Positions 43,594-53,751 of a stretch of DNA of 64,000 nucleotides are shown piece after piece. Each line of letters opens with the position of its first letter. Within the stretch, counting starts at the first letter, position 1. The notes below the pieces were generated by a model that was given only the letters and a program-made list of their open reading frames with translations, did not search any database and was not told where the DNA came from. Both the position numbers and the translations under genes were made by a program. The DNA is from Bacillota bacterium (GTDB lineage Bacteria > Bacillota > SHA-98 > Ch115): assembly GCA_013178415.1 (NCBI GenBank), contig JABLXA010000003.1:126815-190814 (forward strand). The letters run 5' to 3'.

Positions 43594-44997
43594 TCATCCT
43601 GCTTTTTCTGAACTCTCCAGCGGCGCAAGATATTTCTCCAGATATTCCTCACGAACTCGCTTAAGTTCTCTCCGCGGCAATTTCGCCATGAGTTCCCAAC
43701 CAATGGAGAGTGTTTCTTCTATCGACCGGTTTTCGTTCTCCCCTTGATTAACATATCTTCGTTCGAATTCATCGGCGAACCTTGCGAACTGCCGGTCTAC
43801 ATCGGTAAGTGCCGCATCCCCCAGGATAACAGCCAGTTCCTTGGCCTCCTTGCCACGCGCATAGGCAGCATAGAGCTGGTTCATATTGTCGGAATGGTCC
43901 TCCCTGGTCTTCCCAGCGCCGATACCCTTATCCTTGAGCCGCGACAGGGACGGAAGCACGTCTATAGGAGGATATATACCCCTCCTGTGGAGATCTCTCG
44001 ACAGAAAGATCTGACCCTCAGTAATATAGCCCGTAAGGTCGGCAATCGGGTGCGTCTTATCATCCTCAGGCATCGTGAGAATGGGGATCTGCGTGATGGA
44101 ACCCTTCCTGCCCCGTATCCTTCCCGCGCGCTCATAGATGGTGGCGAGGTCGGTGTACAAATATCCGGGGTAACCCCGACGTCCCGGGACCTCCTTACGT
44201 GCAGCCGATATTTCGCGAAGAGCCTCGCAGTAGTTGGTCATATCCGTAAGGATGACCAGGACATGCATGTCCTTCTCAAATGCCAGATACTCGGCAGCCG
44301 TAAGAGCCATCCGAGGGGTGGAAATCCTCTCGATGGCCGGGTCATTGGCCAGGTTGATGAAAAGGACAGCACGTTCAATGGCGCCAGTCCTGCGGAAGTC
44401 AGAGATGAAGTAGTCTGCTTCCTCAAATGTAATACCCATTGCCCCGAATACCACGGCAAATCTCTCACCGGTAGCCAGCACCCTGGCCTGCCTCGCTATC
44501 TGGGCCGCAAGAGCCGCATGTGGAAGCCCCGATCCCGAGAAAATTGGGAGTTTCTGCCCTCTCACCAGGGTGTTCATGCCGTCGATGGCGGAGATCCCCG
44601 TCTGGATGAATTCTGATGGATAATCTCTTGCATACGGGTTTATCGGGCTACCGTTGATATCGAGTCTTGCTTCAGGTATGATAGAAGGCCCGCCGTCCCT
44701 GGGACGCCCGAATCCATCAAACACCCTGCCGAGGATATCAGGCGAGACAGCAAGCTCGATCCCATGTCCCATGAATCTTACCCTTGCGCTGGCAAGATTC
44801 AGCCCGCCGGAGCCTTCGAAAAGCTGCACCAGAGCCGTGCTGCCTGAAGCCTCCAACACCCGGCCACGCCTCACCTCGCCAGTATGAAGCTGGATCTCCA
44901 CCAATTCACCATATTTCACGCCCTCAACCTGATCTACGAACATGAGGGGGCCTGCCACTTCTCTGATCGTAAGATATTCCTTAAGCAACTTCCTCAC
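43594..44997 (-). CDS. ntpB: V-type ATPase subunit B (regulatory, non-catalytic)
   Basis: 467 aa. [34 protein letters not shown], the modified P-loop region [23 protein letters not shown] (no GKT, as expected of B), and [31 protein letters not shown]. Forms the A3B3 head with subunit A. Start overlaps the end of ntpA by 17 nt. Confidence 0.96.
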   Translation of the reverse strand: MRKLLKEYLTIREVAGPLMFVDQVEGVKYGELVEIQLHTGEVRRGRVLEASGSTALVQLFEGSGGLNLASARVRFMGHGIELAVSPDILGRVFDGFGRPRDGGPSIIPEARLDINGSPINPYARDYPSEFIQTGISAIDGMNTLVRGQKLPIFSGSGLPHAALAAQIARQARVLATGERFAVVFGAMGITFEEADYFISDFRRTGAIERAVLFINLANDPAIERISTPRMALTAAEYLAFEKDMHVLVILTDMTNYCEALREISAARKEVPGRRGYPGYLYTDLATIYERAGRIRGRKGSITQIPILTMPEDDKTHPIADLTGYITEGQIFLSRDLHRRGIYPPIDVLPSLSRLKDKGIGAGKTREDHSDNMNQLYAAYARGKEAKELAVILGDAALTDVDRQFARFADEFERRYVNQGENENRSIEETLSIGWELMAKLPRRELKRVREEYLEKYLAPLESSEKAG

Positions 44998-46762
44998 CTC
45001 CGGCCCTGCTCACACCGGCCATCTCGCTTGCTATGTCTTGATATAGCTGGTCGAACTTATCTGATTCCGCTTCGGGTATATATTTCATCCTGGCAATCCT
45101 CTCCCTGACCGGAAGGTCGAGAATCTGTTCTAGAGAGCCGCCTGCCGCGAGGGCATCCATGGCTCTTGCATGAAATTCCAGGATCGCCTTGAGCATTTTG
45201 TACTGTTTCCTGTGCGAGCTATAGGTGTCCACTTCGTGATATGCATTTTGATGCAGGAAATCCTCACGAATAGACTTGGCTGTCTCCATCGTCAACCTAT
45301 CCTTGACAGAAAGGGCATCAATACCGACCAATCTCACGATTTCCTCCAGCTCGGCCTCTTCTTGCAGGATCCTCATGGCCTCAGACCTCAGATCCGTCCA
45401 TTCTTCCGATATGTGAGTCCTCGCATATTCCTCCAGCCGGTCGAGGTACAGTGAGTATGAAGTAAGCCAGTTGATGGCCGGGAAATGCCTCCTTGCTGCC
45501 AATGCCTCATCTAGCCCCCAGAAGACCTTGGCTATCCTGAGAGTATTCTGGGTGACTGGCTCGGATAGATCCCCACCTGGCGGAGATACCGCGCCGACCA
45601 CGGTCAGGCTGCCGATCCTATCATCGTCCTGCTCGGTGACAAGGCACTTCACCCTTCCGGCGCGTTCATAGAAGGCAGCGATCCGTGATCCAAGGTATGC
45701 TGGGTAACCTTCCTCTCCTGGCATCTCCTCGAGACGCCCCGACATCTCTCTCAAAGCCTCTGCCCACCTGGACGTGGAATCCGCCATCAGAGCTACGTTG
45801 TAACCCATGTCTCGGAAATATTCAGCTATCGTGATGCCGGTATATACAGAAGCTTCACGAGCGGCAACCGGCATATCGGATGTATTTGCGATCAATATAG
45901 TACGTTTCATAAGGGGTTCGCCGGTCCTCGGGTCCTGAAGCTCAGGGAAGTCCATGAGAACCTCCGTCATCTCGTTGCCTCGTTCACCACATCCTACATA
46001 AACGATTATGTCGGCGTCCGCCCATCTGGCAAGCTGGTGTTGGATAATGGTCTTACCACTGCCGAATGGACCGGGGACACATGCGGTCCCTCCTTTTGCC
46101 ACGGGGAAAAAAGTATCTATGACCCTCTGGCCCGTTATCAACGGCTCGACCGGAGGCAGCTTTTCCTTATATGGCCTGCCCTGCCTCACGGGCCAGCGCT
46201 GCATCATGGTCACCTCATGGGTGCCTGAGGCAGTTTCGATCCAGGCGATGACATCAGCAACCTTCGCCTTGCCCTGATGGACCTTTCGAACGATACCGGT
46301 TACTCCAGGCGGGACCATGATGCGATGCTCAACTATTGTGGTCTCCTTCACGATGCCCAATATATCCCCCGGGCCTACTCTGTCCCCCTGTTTTACTCTA
46401 GGGACGAACTCCCAGATCCGCTCGCGGTCGAGGGCGGGGGCCTCTACGCCTCGTTCAATCCTATCACCTGCTTGCTCTTTCAGTATCGATAGCGGCCTCT
46501 GGATCCCGTCATAAATCGTCTCTATGAGTCCAGGGCCAAGCTCGACGCTGAGAGGTTCCCCTGTGCTGACTACGGGGTCCCCGGGGCCGATGCCCGCCGT
46601 CTCTTCATATACCTGAATGGAAGCCTTATCCCCGCGCATTTCGATTATCTCGCCGATAAGCTTCGCATTCGCTACCCTTACTACATCGTACATCCTAGCT
46701 TCCGCCATGCCCTCCGCGACCACCAGAGGGCCGGAAACCTTGATTACCTTGCCCTCATTCAC
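44981..46762 (-). CDS. ntpA: V-type ATPase catalytic subunit A
   Basis: 593 aa. Walker [18 protein letters not shown], the A-subunit-specific insert (about residues 110-200), [41 protein letters not shown] and [27 protein letters not shown]. Performs ATP hydrolysis or synthesis. Start overlaps the end of the F subunit gene by 8 nt. Confidence 0.97.
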   Translation of the reverse strand: MNEGKVIKVSGPLVVAEGMAEARMYDVVRVANAKLIGEIIEMRGDKASIQVYEETAGIGPGDPVVSTGEPLSVELGPGLIETIYDGIQRPLSILKEQAGDRIERGVEAPALDRERIWEFVPRVKQGDRVGPGDILGIVKETTIVEHRIMVPPGVTGIVRKVHQGKAKVADVIAWIETASGTHEVTMMQRWPVRQGRPYKEKLPPVEPLITGQRVIDTFFPVAKGGTACVPGPFGSGKTIIQHQLARWADADIIVYVGCGERGNEMTEVLMDFPELQDPRTGEPLMKRTILIANTSDMPVAAREASVYTGITIAEYFRDMGYNVALMADSTSRWAEALREMSGRLEEMPGEEGYPAYLGSRIAAFYERAGRVKCLVTEQDDDRIGSLTVVGAVSPPGGDLSEPVTQNTLRIAKVFWGLDEALAARRHFPAINWLTSYSLYLDRLEEYARTHISEEWTDLRSEAMRILQEEAELEEIVRLVGIDALSVKDRLTMETAKSIREDFLHQNAYHEVDTYSSHRKQYKMLKAILEFHARAMDALAAGGSLEQILDLPVRERIARMKYIPEAESDKFDQLYQDIASEMAGVSRAGGEEVA

Positions 46763-47090
46763 TATTACCTGCCCCTTCCTGGAATAGAATATCAGCTCCT
46801 ACCGCCTTTTCAACTATATGCTTGAGTTTCTCCCGCGCCAGACCGAGGCTGCCAGCGCCAGTCGGAATAAACGAAAGAGCGGGAAGAGGCCTTGCTGCAA
46901 ACTCCTCAAGCAGCGGCTTGAGATCTGAGACTAGATTTTCGGTCAAAAATATACATACATATCCTTCACCTGCAAGGGACCTCAGCAGCCTCTCGGCCTC
47001 CTCGGCCCCCTCAACGGGAAAGACCTCTACGCCTGTGGCGCGAAACATCAAAATCGAATCCCGGTCGCCGATGACAGCTATCTTAGACAT
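46755..47090 (-). CDS. ntpG: V-type ATPase subunit F (NtpG in E. hirae naming)
   Basis: About 111 aa. [20 protein letters not shown] at the start and VCIFLTENL in the middle are family hallmarks; ends [14 protein letters not shown]. Binds subunit D in the rotor. The ATG at 47090 lies just inside the end of ntpC; a GTG at 47099 is equally possible. Confidence 0.92.
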   Translation of the reverse strand: MSKIAVIGDRDSILMFRATGVEVFPVEGAEEAERLLRSLAGEGYVCIFLTENLVSDLKPLLEEFAARPLPALSFIPTGAGSLGLAREKLKHIVEKAVGADILFQEGAGNSE

Positions 47091-48105
47091 ACGTATCACG
47101 CAACCTCTCCCTGATGGCTTCCCGCGGCAATCCATTCGCTTTGCCGACCAGGAGCATTCTGATCAATTTGACCTCGTGCTCCTTGCCCAGCAAATACCCT
47201 ATCACCGGTTCCGGCCCAAAGGCCACATATTTGGAACCTTTGAGGTATTCTATCAAAAAGTCATCCGAGTCCCTTTCAAACCTCCATATGCCACGAGCCT
47301 CTCCATGTTGGGGCTTCAGCGTGATAGATGGAATCTTGGCATAGTCGGTATTCTGAAAGACGTCAGCCATGCCCTCTTCCGGGCCGGTATAGGCCGCTAG
47401 GAATTTCCCTTTATCTATATAGCCGCCCGGCACGAGGAAGCTGGCAAATGCATCGACCGGGAGATGCATATCCCTTGCCCTTGCCAGAGCCCTTATGTTG
47501 ACGACATCGGCATACCGCGAGATATACCCTGCGAGGAATTCCCCATCCGGTTCAGGGACGCGCGAGATGAGGGAGTGGAACATACGACTGTCTACGACCG
47601 CATCTACCGCGCCAAAACGCCCCGTTTGTGCAAAGGCGGACCTGCCAGATTCAGCTGCTTCCCTGAGATCCTCTGATAGATCAGTAAGGGCATTATTCCT
47701 CACAGAATCCAGCATCGTCTGCGCCGGCACATTGCCAAGCTGGCTTAGGGCGCTTGGAACCGGGTCACGGCTGGCCAGGGACGCCTTTAAGGCTACCTTG
47801 AGGTTATGGTAATCATATCGGGCCCGGAGGATGTTCACGGGCCAGTCGTCGGGGATCATGTCTTCCACCATCTGATAGATACGGGCCAATTCGCCGGTAA
47901 ACGACTGATCCCTTTCATCTGGGTTAGCGAGGGACGAGACGTAAGGCGCCCACTCAGTCTCCTGGAGGACCTTGGCAGCCTCTATGACGTCCCCGGCATC
48001 AAGCATCCGGCTGATTATATTCTTATCGATCATATGAGATTCCAGGGCCCTGATCCTGGCAACTGAATAGGCCCATTGCAATCTATCTCCTGGCATTTTG
48101 GCCAA
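47083..48105 (-). CDS. ntpC: V-type ATPase subunit C (Vma6/NtpC, rotor adaptor)
   Basis: 340 aa, mostly helical. YSVARIRALESHMIDKNII, NILRARYDYHNLKVALKASL, LAGYISRYADVVNIRALARA and PVIGYLLGKEHEVKLIRMLLVGKANGL are conserved. Connects the D/F shaft to the K ring. Ends overlapping ntpG. Confidence 0.94.
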   Translation of the reverse strand: MAKMPGDRLQWAYSVARIRALESHMIDKNIISRMLDAGDVIEAAKVLQETEWAPYVSSLANPDERDQSFTGELARIYQMVEDMIPDDWPVNILRARYDYHNLKVALKASLASRDPVPSALSQLGNVPAQTMLDSVRNNALTDLSEDLREAAESGRSAFAQTGRFGAVDAVVDSRMFHSLISRVPEPDGEFLAGYISRYADVVNIRALARARDMHLPVDAFASFLVPGGYIDKGKFLAAYTGPEEGMADVFQNTDYAKIPSITLKPQHGEARGIWRFERDSDDFLIEYLKGSKYVAFGPEPVIGYLLGKEHEVKLIRMLLVGKANGLPREAIRERLRDTYV

Positions 48106-48149
48106 TCCCTCTTATTCAAAAATCTCGGGCAGGGGCTTCTTATGATCCA

Positions 48150-48770
48150 TCACTCTGCGAAAAGAACCCCGGCCACTTCAGGTATCAGCTCATCTCTCTT
48201 ATTCTGGAAAATCGCCTCTACCGAACAATTGATCTCGATATTCCCGGATCTCAGGAGAAATCCGCCCCTAATTGGACGAGTCTCCTGAGACACGTCGATC
48301 CTTACATTTCGTCCTTGCCTTTTCAACAGATCCTGGACTTCGCTCACCAGGCCGGACGCCAGCTCGCTTCGGTCGCGCTCATTGAATATGACTTCCTGAA
48401 CGTCATAAGTCGCGGTTGCAGCCAGCAGCTCCCTCAGAAAATCTCTGTACCTCTGCCTGTATGAACTCACCATGGCATTCATTGCCTCGGCAAATACATC
48501 CTGCAGGGCTTGGTCTTTTGCGGCCAGCAGCATGCGCCGCCCATCCAGGCGGGCGAGAGTGATGAGACGCTGCTTCCGGGTTTCGCGCTCCTTCTGAGCG
48601 GCGCTCATGATCTCTGAATACCTGACTTCAGCCTTTGCCGACGCTTCCTTGAGGATCTCCTCAGCCTTGGCCTGAGCCGCATCCTTTATCCGGCTAGCTT
48701 CCTTTTCAGCATCATCAAGAATCCTGCGCTGTAGGCGCATAAGTCCATCTGCCGGCAGAGCAGTGCCCAT
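48150..48770 (-). CDS. ntpE: V-type ATPase subunit E (peripheral stalk)
   Basis: About 206 aa. N-terminal coiled coil (LQRRILDDAEKEASRIKDAA and on), C-terminal globular domain with YRDFLRELLAATATYDVQEVIF and RPIRGGFLLRSGNIEINCSVE. The ATG at 48770 follows AAAGGGG; the much longer frame to 48956 is a shadow of ntpK. Pairs with the subunit encoded at 51316-51651 to form the stator. Confidence 0.92.
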   Translation of the reverse strand: MGTALPADGLMRLQRRILDDAEKEASRIKDAAQAKAEEILKEASAKAEVRYSEIMSAAQKERETRKQRLITLARLDGRRMLLAAKDQALQDVFAEAMNAMVSSYRQRYRDFLRELLAATATYDVQEVIFNERDRSELASGLVSEVQDLLKRQGRNVRIDVSQETRPIRGGFLLRSGNIEINCSVEAIFQNKRDELIPEVAGVLFAE

Positions 48771-48787
48771 ATCAATCAACCCCTTTA

Positions 48788-49276
48788 TTAGAACGGGAGA
48801 CCGAATATCAGGAGTAGTGAAGACAAGAACGCCAAAACCGCATATGTCTCGACCATGGCGGCAAATGTCACTGGTTTGCCAAGCTCCTCCGGCCTCTTGG
48901 CGACCACCCCTACCCCGGCTGCCGCCGCCTTGCCCTGGCTTATGGCCGAATGCCATCCCACGAGAGCAATGGGAAGTGCAGCCATTATCACAAAGAGTCC
49001 CTGTTCGACTGTAAGTGGCTTGAGGTTGCCAAAACTGAATACATTAAGACGCATCATGAGAAGAAATCCTGTCAACAATCCATATATACCTTGGGTGCCG
49101 GGAATTACCTGCAGGAGGAGGATCTGTCCAAACTTGTCAGGATCCTCTGTCACTACCCCGGCTCCGGCCTGACCAACTAGGCCGACACCGATAGCAGATC
49201 CGATGCCCGGCAAAGCCACAGCAAGAGCTATACCAAAGAATCCCAAGATTGTTCCAAGCCAGCTTGTTGTTTCCAT
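48788..49276 (-). CDS. ntpK: V-type ATPase subunit K (proteolipid), Na+-type
   Basis: 162 aa, four helices (two hairpins). The Na+ ligands known from E. hirae NtpK are all here: Thr61 and Gln62 in IPGTQGIYG, Gln114 in AISQGKAAAAG, Glu143 in AAMVETYAVLAFL. There is no carboxylate in the first hairpin. Length and motif match the 16-kDa duplicated form. The ring would therefore carry Na+ (inference from residues, not measured). Confidence 0.95.
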   Translation of the reverse strand: METTSWLGTILGFFGIALAVALPGIGSAIGVGLVGQAGAGVVTEDPDKFGQILLLQVIPGTQGIYGLLTGFLLMMRLNVFSFGNLKPLTVEQGLFVIMAALPIALVGWHSAISQGKAAAAGVGVVAKRPEELGKPVTFAAMVETYAVLAFLSSLLLIFGLPF

Positions 49277-49279
49277 GAA

Positions 49280-51256
49280 CTATGCATCTCCCTTCCCAAC
49301 CAGTTCAACATATCGTGTTTTCCTCGCAAAGGGCATGAAGCGCCTGCCTCCGCCCTCGAAGAATTTGCTGAAAAACTCCACGTACTGTAACCTGCTGGAG
49401 TGAACATATGATCCCACTACATTTATCGCCAGGTTAAATAAATGTCCGCCGGCCAGAATGACAAAAGCTACTATCCAACCCAGGACAGGCACCCCGGTTA
49501 TCATGAGGGCCATCGTATCAATGACCCCTGCAATCACGCTCGACGCCAGGCCCAGGGCCAGCAGCCTCGAATATGAGAGCACGTCACTCAAATATCCAGT
49601 CACTCCATAGAGACTTAGGATGCCTGACCCAAGACGAGCGATGGGATTCTTTTGGTGCCTTCCCTGCGTTGCTATGAGTCCAAGAGCGCCGGCGATCGCC
49701 AGCACCGGGGCGGACCGCGATAGCCAGGCTATTCCTAGAGACGGACCCACAAGGAGGAAGATCAGCCCAGCCAGGAAGATCATCCAAAACCCCTGATCGA
49801 ACACCGCAGCCGAGGGATTGCCCTGCCTTACATTCATATAGAACTTTATCGCAAGGCCCACGTAAATCTGGACAATACCCAAAATAAAGGATACGATCAG
49901 CATCCTCATTGGGTCATCCAGCGGATTGAACCACAAGGGCGGGACTTTGATCAAAGTGCCAAGCCAGCCTCCGGTGAGAGCGCCAGCAATGGCCGATGAA
50001 ACCCCGCATATGGCGAGCAATGTAAAGAGCTTCTTTGCAATGCCAGCCATCCTGACCTTCTTCAAGAGAAGCAAGGAGATTGCTGTAAGGGCGATTCCAT
50101 ACCCAACATCCCCAAGGCAAAGTCCAAAGAATATGAAGAAGAATGGCGCCAGCATGGGAGTTGGGTCAATACTCTTGCGTCCTGGAAGGCTATATATTTC
50201 CGTTACCGCCTCAAATGGAGTAATCACAGGCGTATTTGCCAGGAGTACCGGCACATCTTCCCCCTCCTCCGGTTCACGGGCTAAAACACAGGTAGATTCG
50301 AACTTGCTCTCGAGTCCGCGCTTGAGCTGGTCAATCCTGTCACGGGGCACCCACCCCTCCAGCGCGAAGCTTTCCCGGGTGCCATACCATCTCGACCTGG
50401 CCAGCATCTTTTCCTTCTCCATCGAGTAGAAATCGTAAAGAGAATAAAGCTTCTCCCTGTGGACGAAGAGCTTTGTCACCTCTGCCCTGAGTTCTTCCTG
50501 CTCCCTCTGATTCCTGGCAAGTTTTTCTGTGAGTCGTCCAATTTCGTCCCGGACGGTCCCGGAAGGTCCCAGCGAAGGTATAATAGTAATATCATTTTTC
50601 TTCAAGATTTCCGTAAATTTTTCTTCGTCCTGTCTTGCGTAAAATGCCACAAACCTCGTTTCCTTGCGCTCTTCTGACACCACCTCCACAAGATGGGCTA
50701 TGCCGGCCTCTGCCGCTTCATTGACGGCGGCTTCAAGCGACTCCCTGGGGGAAAACCCGAGCAAGATTCCAGTCTTATTGGTCCCACGCAACTCCGATAA
50801 AGGTAAATCCAGCTGAATCCATGGCCTCAAAGAGTCTAAGAGAGTACTTGCCTGGGATTCCTGGGTCGTGAGTTCTGATAGACGAAAGTCGTATGAACGA
50901 CACTTTTCGTTTATCTCATCTACGAAATTGGCGTCGCTGGCCAGTTCTATGAACCTGCCCTGAGGCACCAGCACCTTGCCGCCACTGAATTGCTGGATCA
51001 GATTCTTCTTAGGTTTACCAAACCTGTCGAGGAAGTCGATGCAATATTTGAGCTGGGAGATCTTTCGATCCAGGTCAGAGATAGCCGTGTCTCTACCACG
51101 GCGCCCCTGGACGCCATCTTCTTCTTTTGCCTCCAGGATTTCAACGGCACCGACGTCATAAAGGAAATCCGCGACCCCTTTTTCTTCTGATATATGACCC
51201 AGCACTGTGATCTTGAGCATTTCCGCTATAGCCATCCCGGATTGCCGCGTACACAT
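49280..51256 (-). CDS. ntpI: V-type ATPase subunit I/a (ion channel stator)
   Basis: 658 aa. Cytoplasmic N-terminal half with coiled coil (about 1-340), then seven to eight membrane helices from PTPMLAPFFFIFFGLCLGDVGYGI, including RLLALGLASSVIAGVIDTM, where the conserved Arg faces the rotor, and GGHLFNLAINVVGSYVHSSRLQYVEFFSKFFEGGGRRF near the end. The ATG at 51256 has GGAGCC upstream; ATG at 51235 or 51220 are possible. Confidence 0.93.
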   Translation of the reverse strand: MCTRQSGMAIAEMLKITVLGHISEEKGVADFLYDVGAVEILEAKEEDGVQGRRGRDTAISDLDRKISQLKYCIDFLDRFGKPKKNLIQQFSGGKVLVPQGRFIELASDANFVDEINEKCRSYDFRLSELTTQESQASTLLDSLRPWIQLDLPLSELRGTNKTGILLGFSPRESLEAAVNEAAEAGIAHLVEVVSEERKETRFVAFYARQDEEKFTEILKKNDITIIPSLGPSGTVRDEIGRLTEKLARNQREQEELRAEVTKLFVHREKLYSLYDFYSMEKEKMLARSRWYGTRESFALEGWVPRDRIDQLKRGLESKFESTCVLAREPEEGEDVPVLLANTPVITPFEAVTEIYSLPGRKSIDPTPMLAPFFFIFFGLCLGDVGYGIALTAISLLLLKKVRMAGIAKKLFTLLAICGVSSAIAGALTGGWLGTLIKVPPLWFNPLDDPMRMLIVSFILGIVQIYVGLAIKFYMNVRQGNPSAAVFDQGFWMIFLAGLIFLLVGPSLGIAWLSRSAPVLAIAGALGLIATQGRHQKNPIARLGSGILSLYGVTGYLSDVLSYSRLLALGLASSVIAGVIDTMALMITGVPVLGWIVAFVILAGGHLFNLAINVVGSYVHSSRLQYVEFFSKFFEGGGRRFMPFARKTRYVELVGKGDA

Positions 51257-51315
51257 GAAAAGGCTCCGATTCTGCCTCCTTGCGCGCGGCTCACCCCCTC
51301 TACCACAAGCAGTTC

Positions 51316-51651
51316 TTATGACTCCATTATCTTATCGAGCACAAGCTTTATACCCTCGGCCCGTCTCTTCTGAATCAGCGAAGCGAGCTTTTGAATCTCG
51401 GCACGAGCCTGCATTTCCAGTTTTCGAGCCTCCTCGCGCCCTTCACTCTCACCAGACGCGATCATCGCATCGGCTTCCGCCCGGGCTTTATCGACGGCCT
51501 CCCGCAATAACTGCTCAGCCCTGGCATGTGCGTCCGCGACGATCCTCTTGGCATCAGCGCGGGCTCTCTCTATAACTTTATCGGCTTCCGCTTCTACTTT
51601 CCTTATCTCCCCCAGGATCTCCACTGCCAAAAGCGCTGCACCTCCAGACAT
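51316..51651 (-). CDS. ntpF: V-type ATPase peripheral-stalk subunit H/G-like (NtpF)
   Basis: 111 aa, almost fully helical coiled coil (VEAEADKVIERARADAKRIV through EIQKLASLIQKRRAEGIKLV). Small stalk subunits with this pattern are the first gene of ntpFIKECGABD operons. ATG at 51651; a TTG a few codons in has GGAGGTG at better spacing. Confidence 0.88.
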   Translation of the reverse strand: MSGGAALLAVEILGEIRKVEAEADKVIERARADAKRIVADAHARAEQLLREAVDKARAEADAMIASGESEGREEARKLEMQARAEIQKLASLIQKRRAEGIKLVLDKIMES

Positions 51652-51811
51652 CCTGTAAATAACAAAGTAAAACCCTCACAGCCTCGCAATTCTCACGGCT
51701 GCCAAAACATTAAACTCTCCTTTTCTCCACAAACGGCTAAATTCCTTCAGGGGATTTCAAAATCCGAGGGCAATTGAAAAGTTCGTTATATCAGTTCCCT
51801 CGCAAGACTTC

Positions 51812-51855
51812 GTAACTGTACGTTACTAAGTTTATACTAATCCCTTCGCAAATGC
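51812..51855 (-). promoter_or_regulatory. Promoter region of the V-ATPase operon with an adjacent inverted repeat
   Basis: Minus strand: TTGCAT (51855-51850) followed by TTAGTATAAAC, giving TATAAA at 51836-51831 (spacer 13 nt from that hexamer, so the -35 is doubtful). Directly downstream, GTAAC-GTACA-GTTAC (51826-51812) is an inverted repeat that may be an operator. The rest of 51652-51946 contains only a five-codon ORF (MFWQP, with AAAAGGAG upstream) and no gene. Confidence 0.4.
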
Positions 51856-51946
51856 AATATCCTGCCGGCCTTCTACGCACTGGATTTTACATGGACCGTC
51901 CGGCACCATCATCGCGCAGGCAGCCCGTTTTTGCAGATTGCAGACA

Positions 51947-52822
51947 CTATTTACCTACGCGGCTCAACACCACCTCTCTTATTACCTTAGCCGCCAAGAG
52001 CGATGTGATATCAGAATGATCAAAGGTCGGAGCCACTTCCACAAGGTCAAAACCCACCAGCTTAGTCTCGAAGAGCAAATAAAGAGCTGAAAACAGCTCG
52101 CGCGTGGTGCACCCCCCTGGCTCCGGCGTCCCTGTGCCTGGAGCATACGCAGGATCCACCACATCGATATCCAGTGTCACATATACGGGACGCTGGCCGG
52201 TTTCCCTCAGAATATGGCTAACACTTTCAACGATGTCTTTCCCCTCTATGAGCGAGCCAATTCTCTCGGCCTTCTGGAATTCATCCGCGGTACCTGACCT
52301 TATCCCGCATTGGAAGAGGTTCCCCTCCCCGACTGTCTCAATTACCCGGCGCATGACCGTGGCATGGGAAAAGACTTCGCCAAGATAATTGTCGCGAAGG
52401 TCCAGATGGGCATCCAATTGCACGACCAGGAGATCCGGGTAGACCTCGCGCATAGCCTTTATTACAGGGAATGTTACAAGATGCTCTCCACCGATGAAAA
52501 TAGGGAATTTACCGCCATTTACGATGATGCGCGTGGTTCTCTCGATGCAAGAGAGACTTTCCCCTACATTACCTATCGGCAGCACAAGATCGCCGGCGTC
52601 ATAAAGCATCTCCGGAATCAGAGAGCGTTTGAGGGCAGGGCTGAAGTCCTCCAGGGCATCGGACACCTGCCTAATTCGAGACGGGCCGGCGCGGGCCCCG
52701 GCCCGCCAGCTGGCGGTAAAGTCCATGGGAATTCCAGTGATGACTACTTTTGCGGTATTGTATGAATCACCAGAGGCAAAAAAATGCCCCTGGCGTTCAA
52801 GAAATGGGGATAATTCACGCAT
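51947..52822 (-). CDS. speB: Agmatinase-type ureohydrolase
   Basis: About 291 aa of the arginase family. Manganese motifs: GGEHLVT, LVVQLDAHLDLRDNYLG (DAHxD) and YVTLDIDVVDPAYAPGTGTPEPGG. Agmatinase converts agmatine to putrescine and urea. The context with pdaD (arginine to agmatine) and speE supports agmatinase rather than arginase. The ATG at 52822 overlaps the speE stop as ATGCGTGA; the frame opens at a TTG at 52846. Confidence 0.9.
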   Translation of the reverse strand: MRELSPFLERQGHFFASGDSYNTAKVVITGIPMDFTASWRAGARAGPSRIRQVSDALEDFSPALKRSLIPEMLYDAGDLVLPIGNVGESLSCIERTTRIIVNGGKFPIFIGGEHLVTFPVIKAMREVYPDLLVVQLDAHLDLRDNYLGEVFSHATVMRRVIETVGEGNLFQCGIRSGTADEFQKAERIGSLIEGKDIVESVSHILRETGQRPVYVTLDIDVVDPAYAPGTGTPEPGGCTTRELFSALYLLFETKLVGFDLVEVAPTFDHSDITSLLAAKVIREVVLSRVGK

Positions 52823-53678
52823 TGCCAGCACCAGCGTATTCACCAATCAATTCTTTCACAAATCGCGGAAGCGCAAAAGCCGCCTTATGGATTTCCGGTG
52901 TATAGTAACGGCATACAATATCATCAGGCATACTGCGCGCCGGTGAAATGGGATCATAGACTTTTGACCCTGTTGTGAAACTCCAAAGCCCGCTTGGATA
53001 TGTTGGAATCGGAGCGAGATAGAGCGCCGCCTTCGGAAATATCGACTTTGCGGAGGCATATACCCTCTGGATCAGATCCCGGTTAGAAAACGGCGACTCC
53101 GTCTGCGCTACAAACAAACCCTCAGGTTTTAGCGCATCGAAGACCCCCTGGTAAAATTCCTTTTCAAAGAGCCCTACGCCCGGGCCGATAGGATCGGACG
53201 AATCGATGATTATGACATCATATTGAGAAGTGGCCTTCTTTACAAATTCTATCCCATCACCTACAGCCACCCGCACTCTGGGATCAGAGAGAGACCGAGA
53301 TATCTCAGGGAAGAATCTGCGACAAACATCCAGGACCCGCTCGTCTATTTCCACTAAATCTACGTGCTCGACAGAGAGGTGCTTCACAATCTCCCTTACG
53401 GTGCCACCATCCCCTCCGCCCACAACCAGCACGCTCTTGGGATCCTCATGGGCCATCAGGGGAACATGAGCTATCATCTCATGGTAAATGAATTCATCGC
53501 TAACTGTAAGCTGAATTGCCCCGTCAAGGGCCAGGAGTCTTCCGTATTCAAGGGTATCCACCACAAGAAGGTCCTGGTATGGAGTCTTCTCCTGGGCCAA
53601 TGTTCGTGATATGCGCAAACCTAATTTCATATTCTGAGTCTGAAGCTCGTAAAACCACAATCCTATCTGATTGCCCAT
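52815..53678 (-). CDS. speE: Spermidine synthase
   Basis: 287 aa. SAM-binding VLVVGGGDGGTVREIVKH, VDLVEIDERVLDVCRRFFPE, catalytic IIIDSSDPIGPGVGLFEKEFY and the substrate motif TPYQDLLVVDTLEYGRLLALDG. Transfers aminopropyl groups to putrescine. SpeD, needed for the donor, is not in this window. Lies 74 nt after pdaD and overlaps speB. Confidence 0.95.
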   Translation of the reverse strand: MGNQIGLWFYELQTQNMKLGLRISRTLAQEKTPYQDLLVVDTLEYGRLLALDGAIQLTVSDEFIYHEMIAHVPLMAHEDPKSVLVVGGGDGGTVREIVKHLSVEHVDLVEIDERVLDVCRRFFPEISRSLSDPRVRVAVGDGIEFVKKATSQYDVIIIDSSDPIGPGVGLFEKEFYQGVFDALKPEGLFVAQTESPFSNRDLIQRVYASAKSIFPKAALYLAPIPTYPSGLWSFTTGSKVYDPISPARSMPDDIVCRYYTPEIHKAAFALPRFVKELIGEYAGAGNA

Positions 53679-53751
53679 GTTTCATCTCCCTACCCTATAT
53701 TGAGAATGGCGAGTTTGGCACCAGACCCGATCCTGAGAATGGAGGGCCGAT

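Noticed and set aside
51680-51697. Five-codon ORF (MFWQP) with a good RBS before the V-ATPase operon
   Set aside because: Too short to judge; could be a leader peptide but occurs by chance easily.
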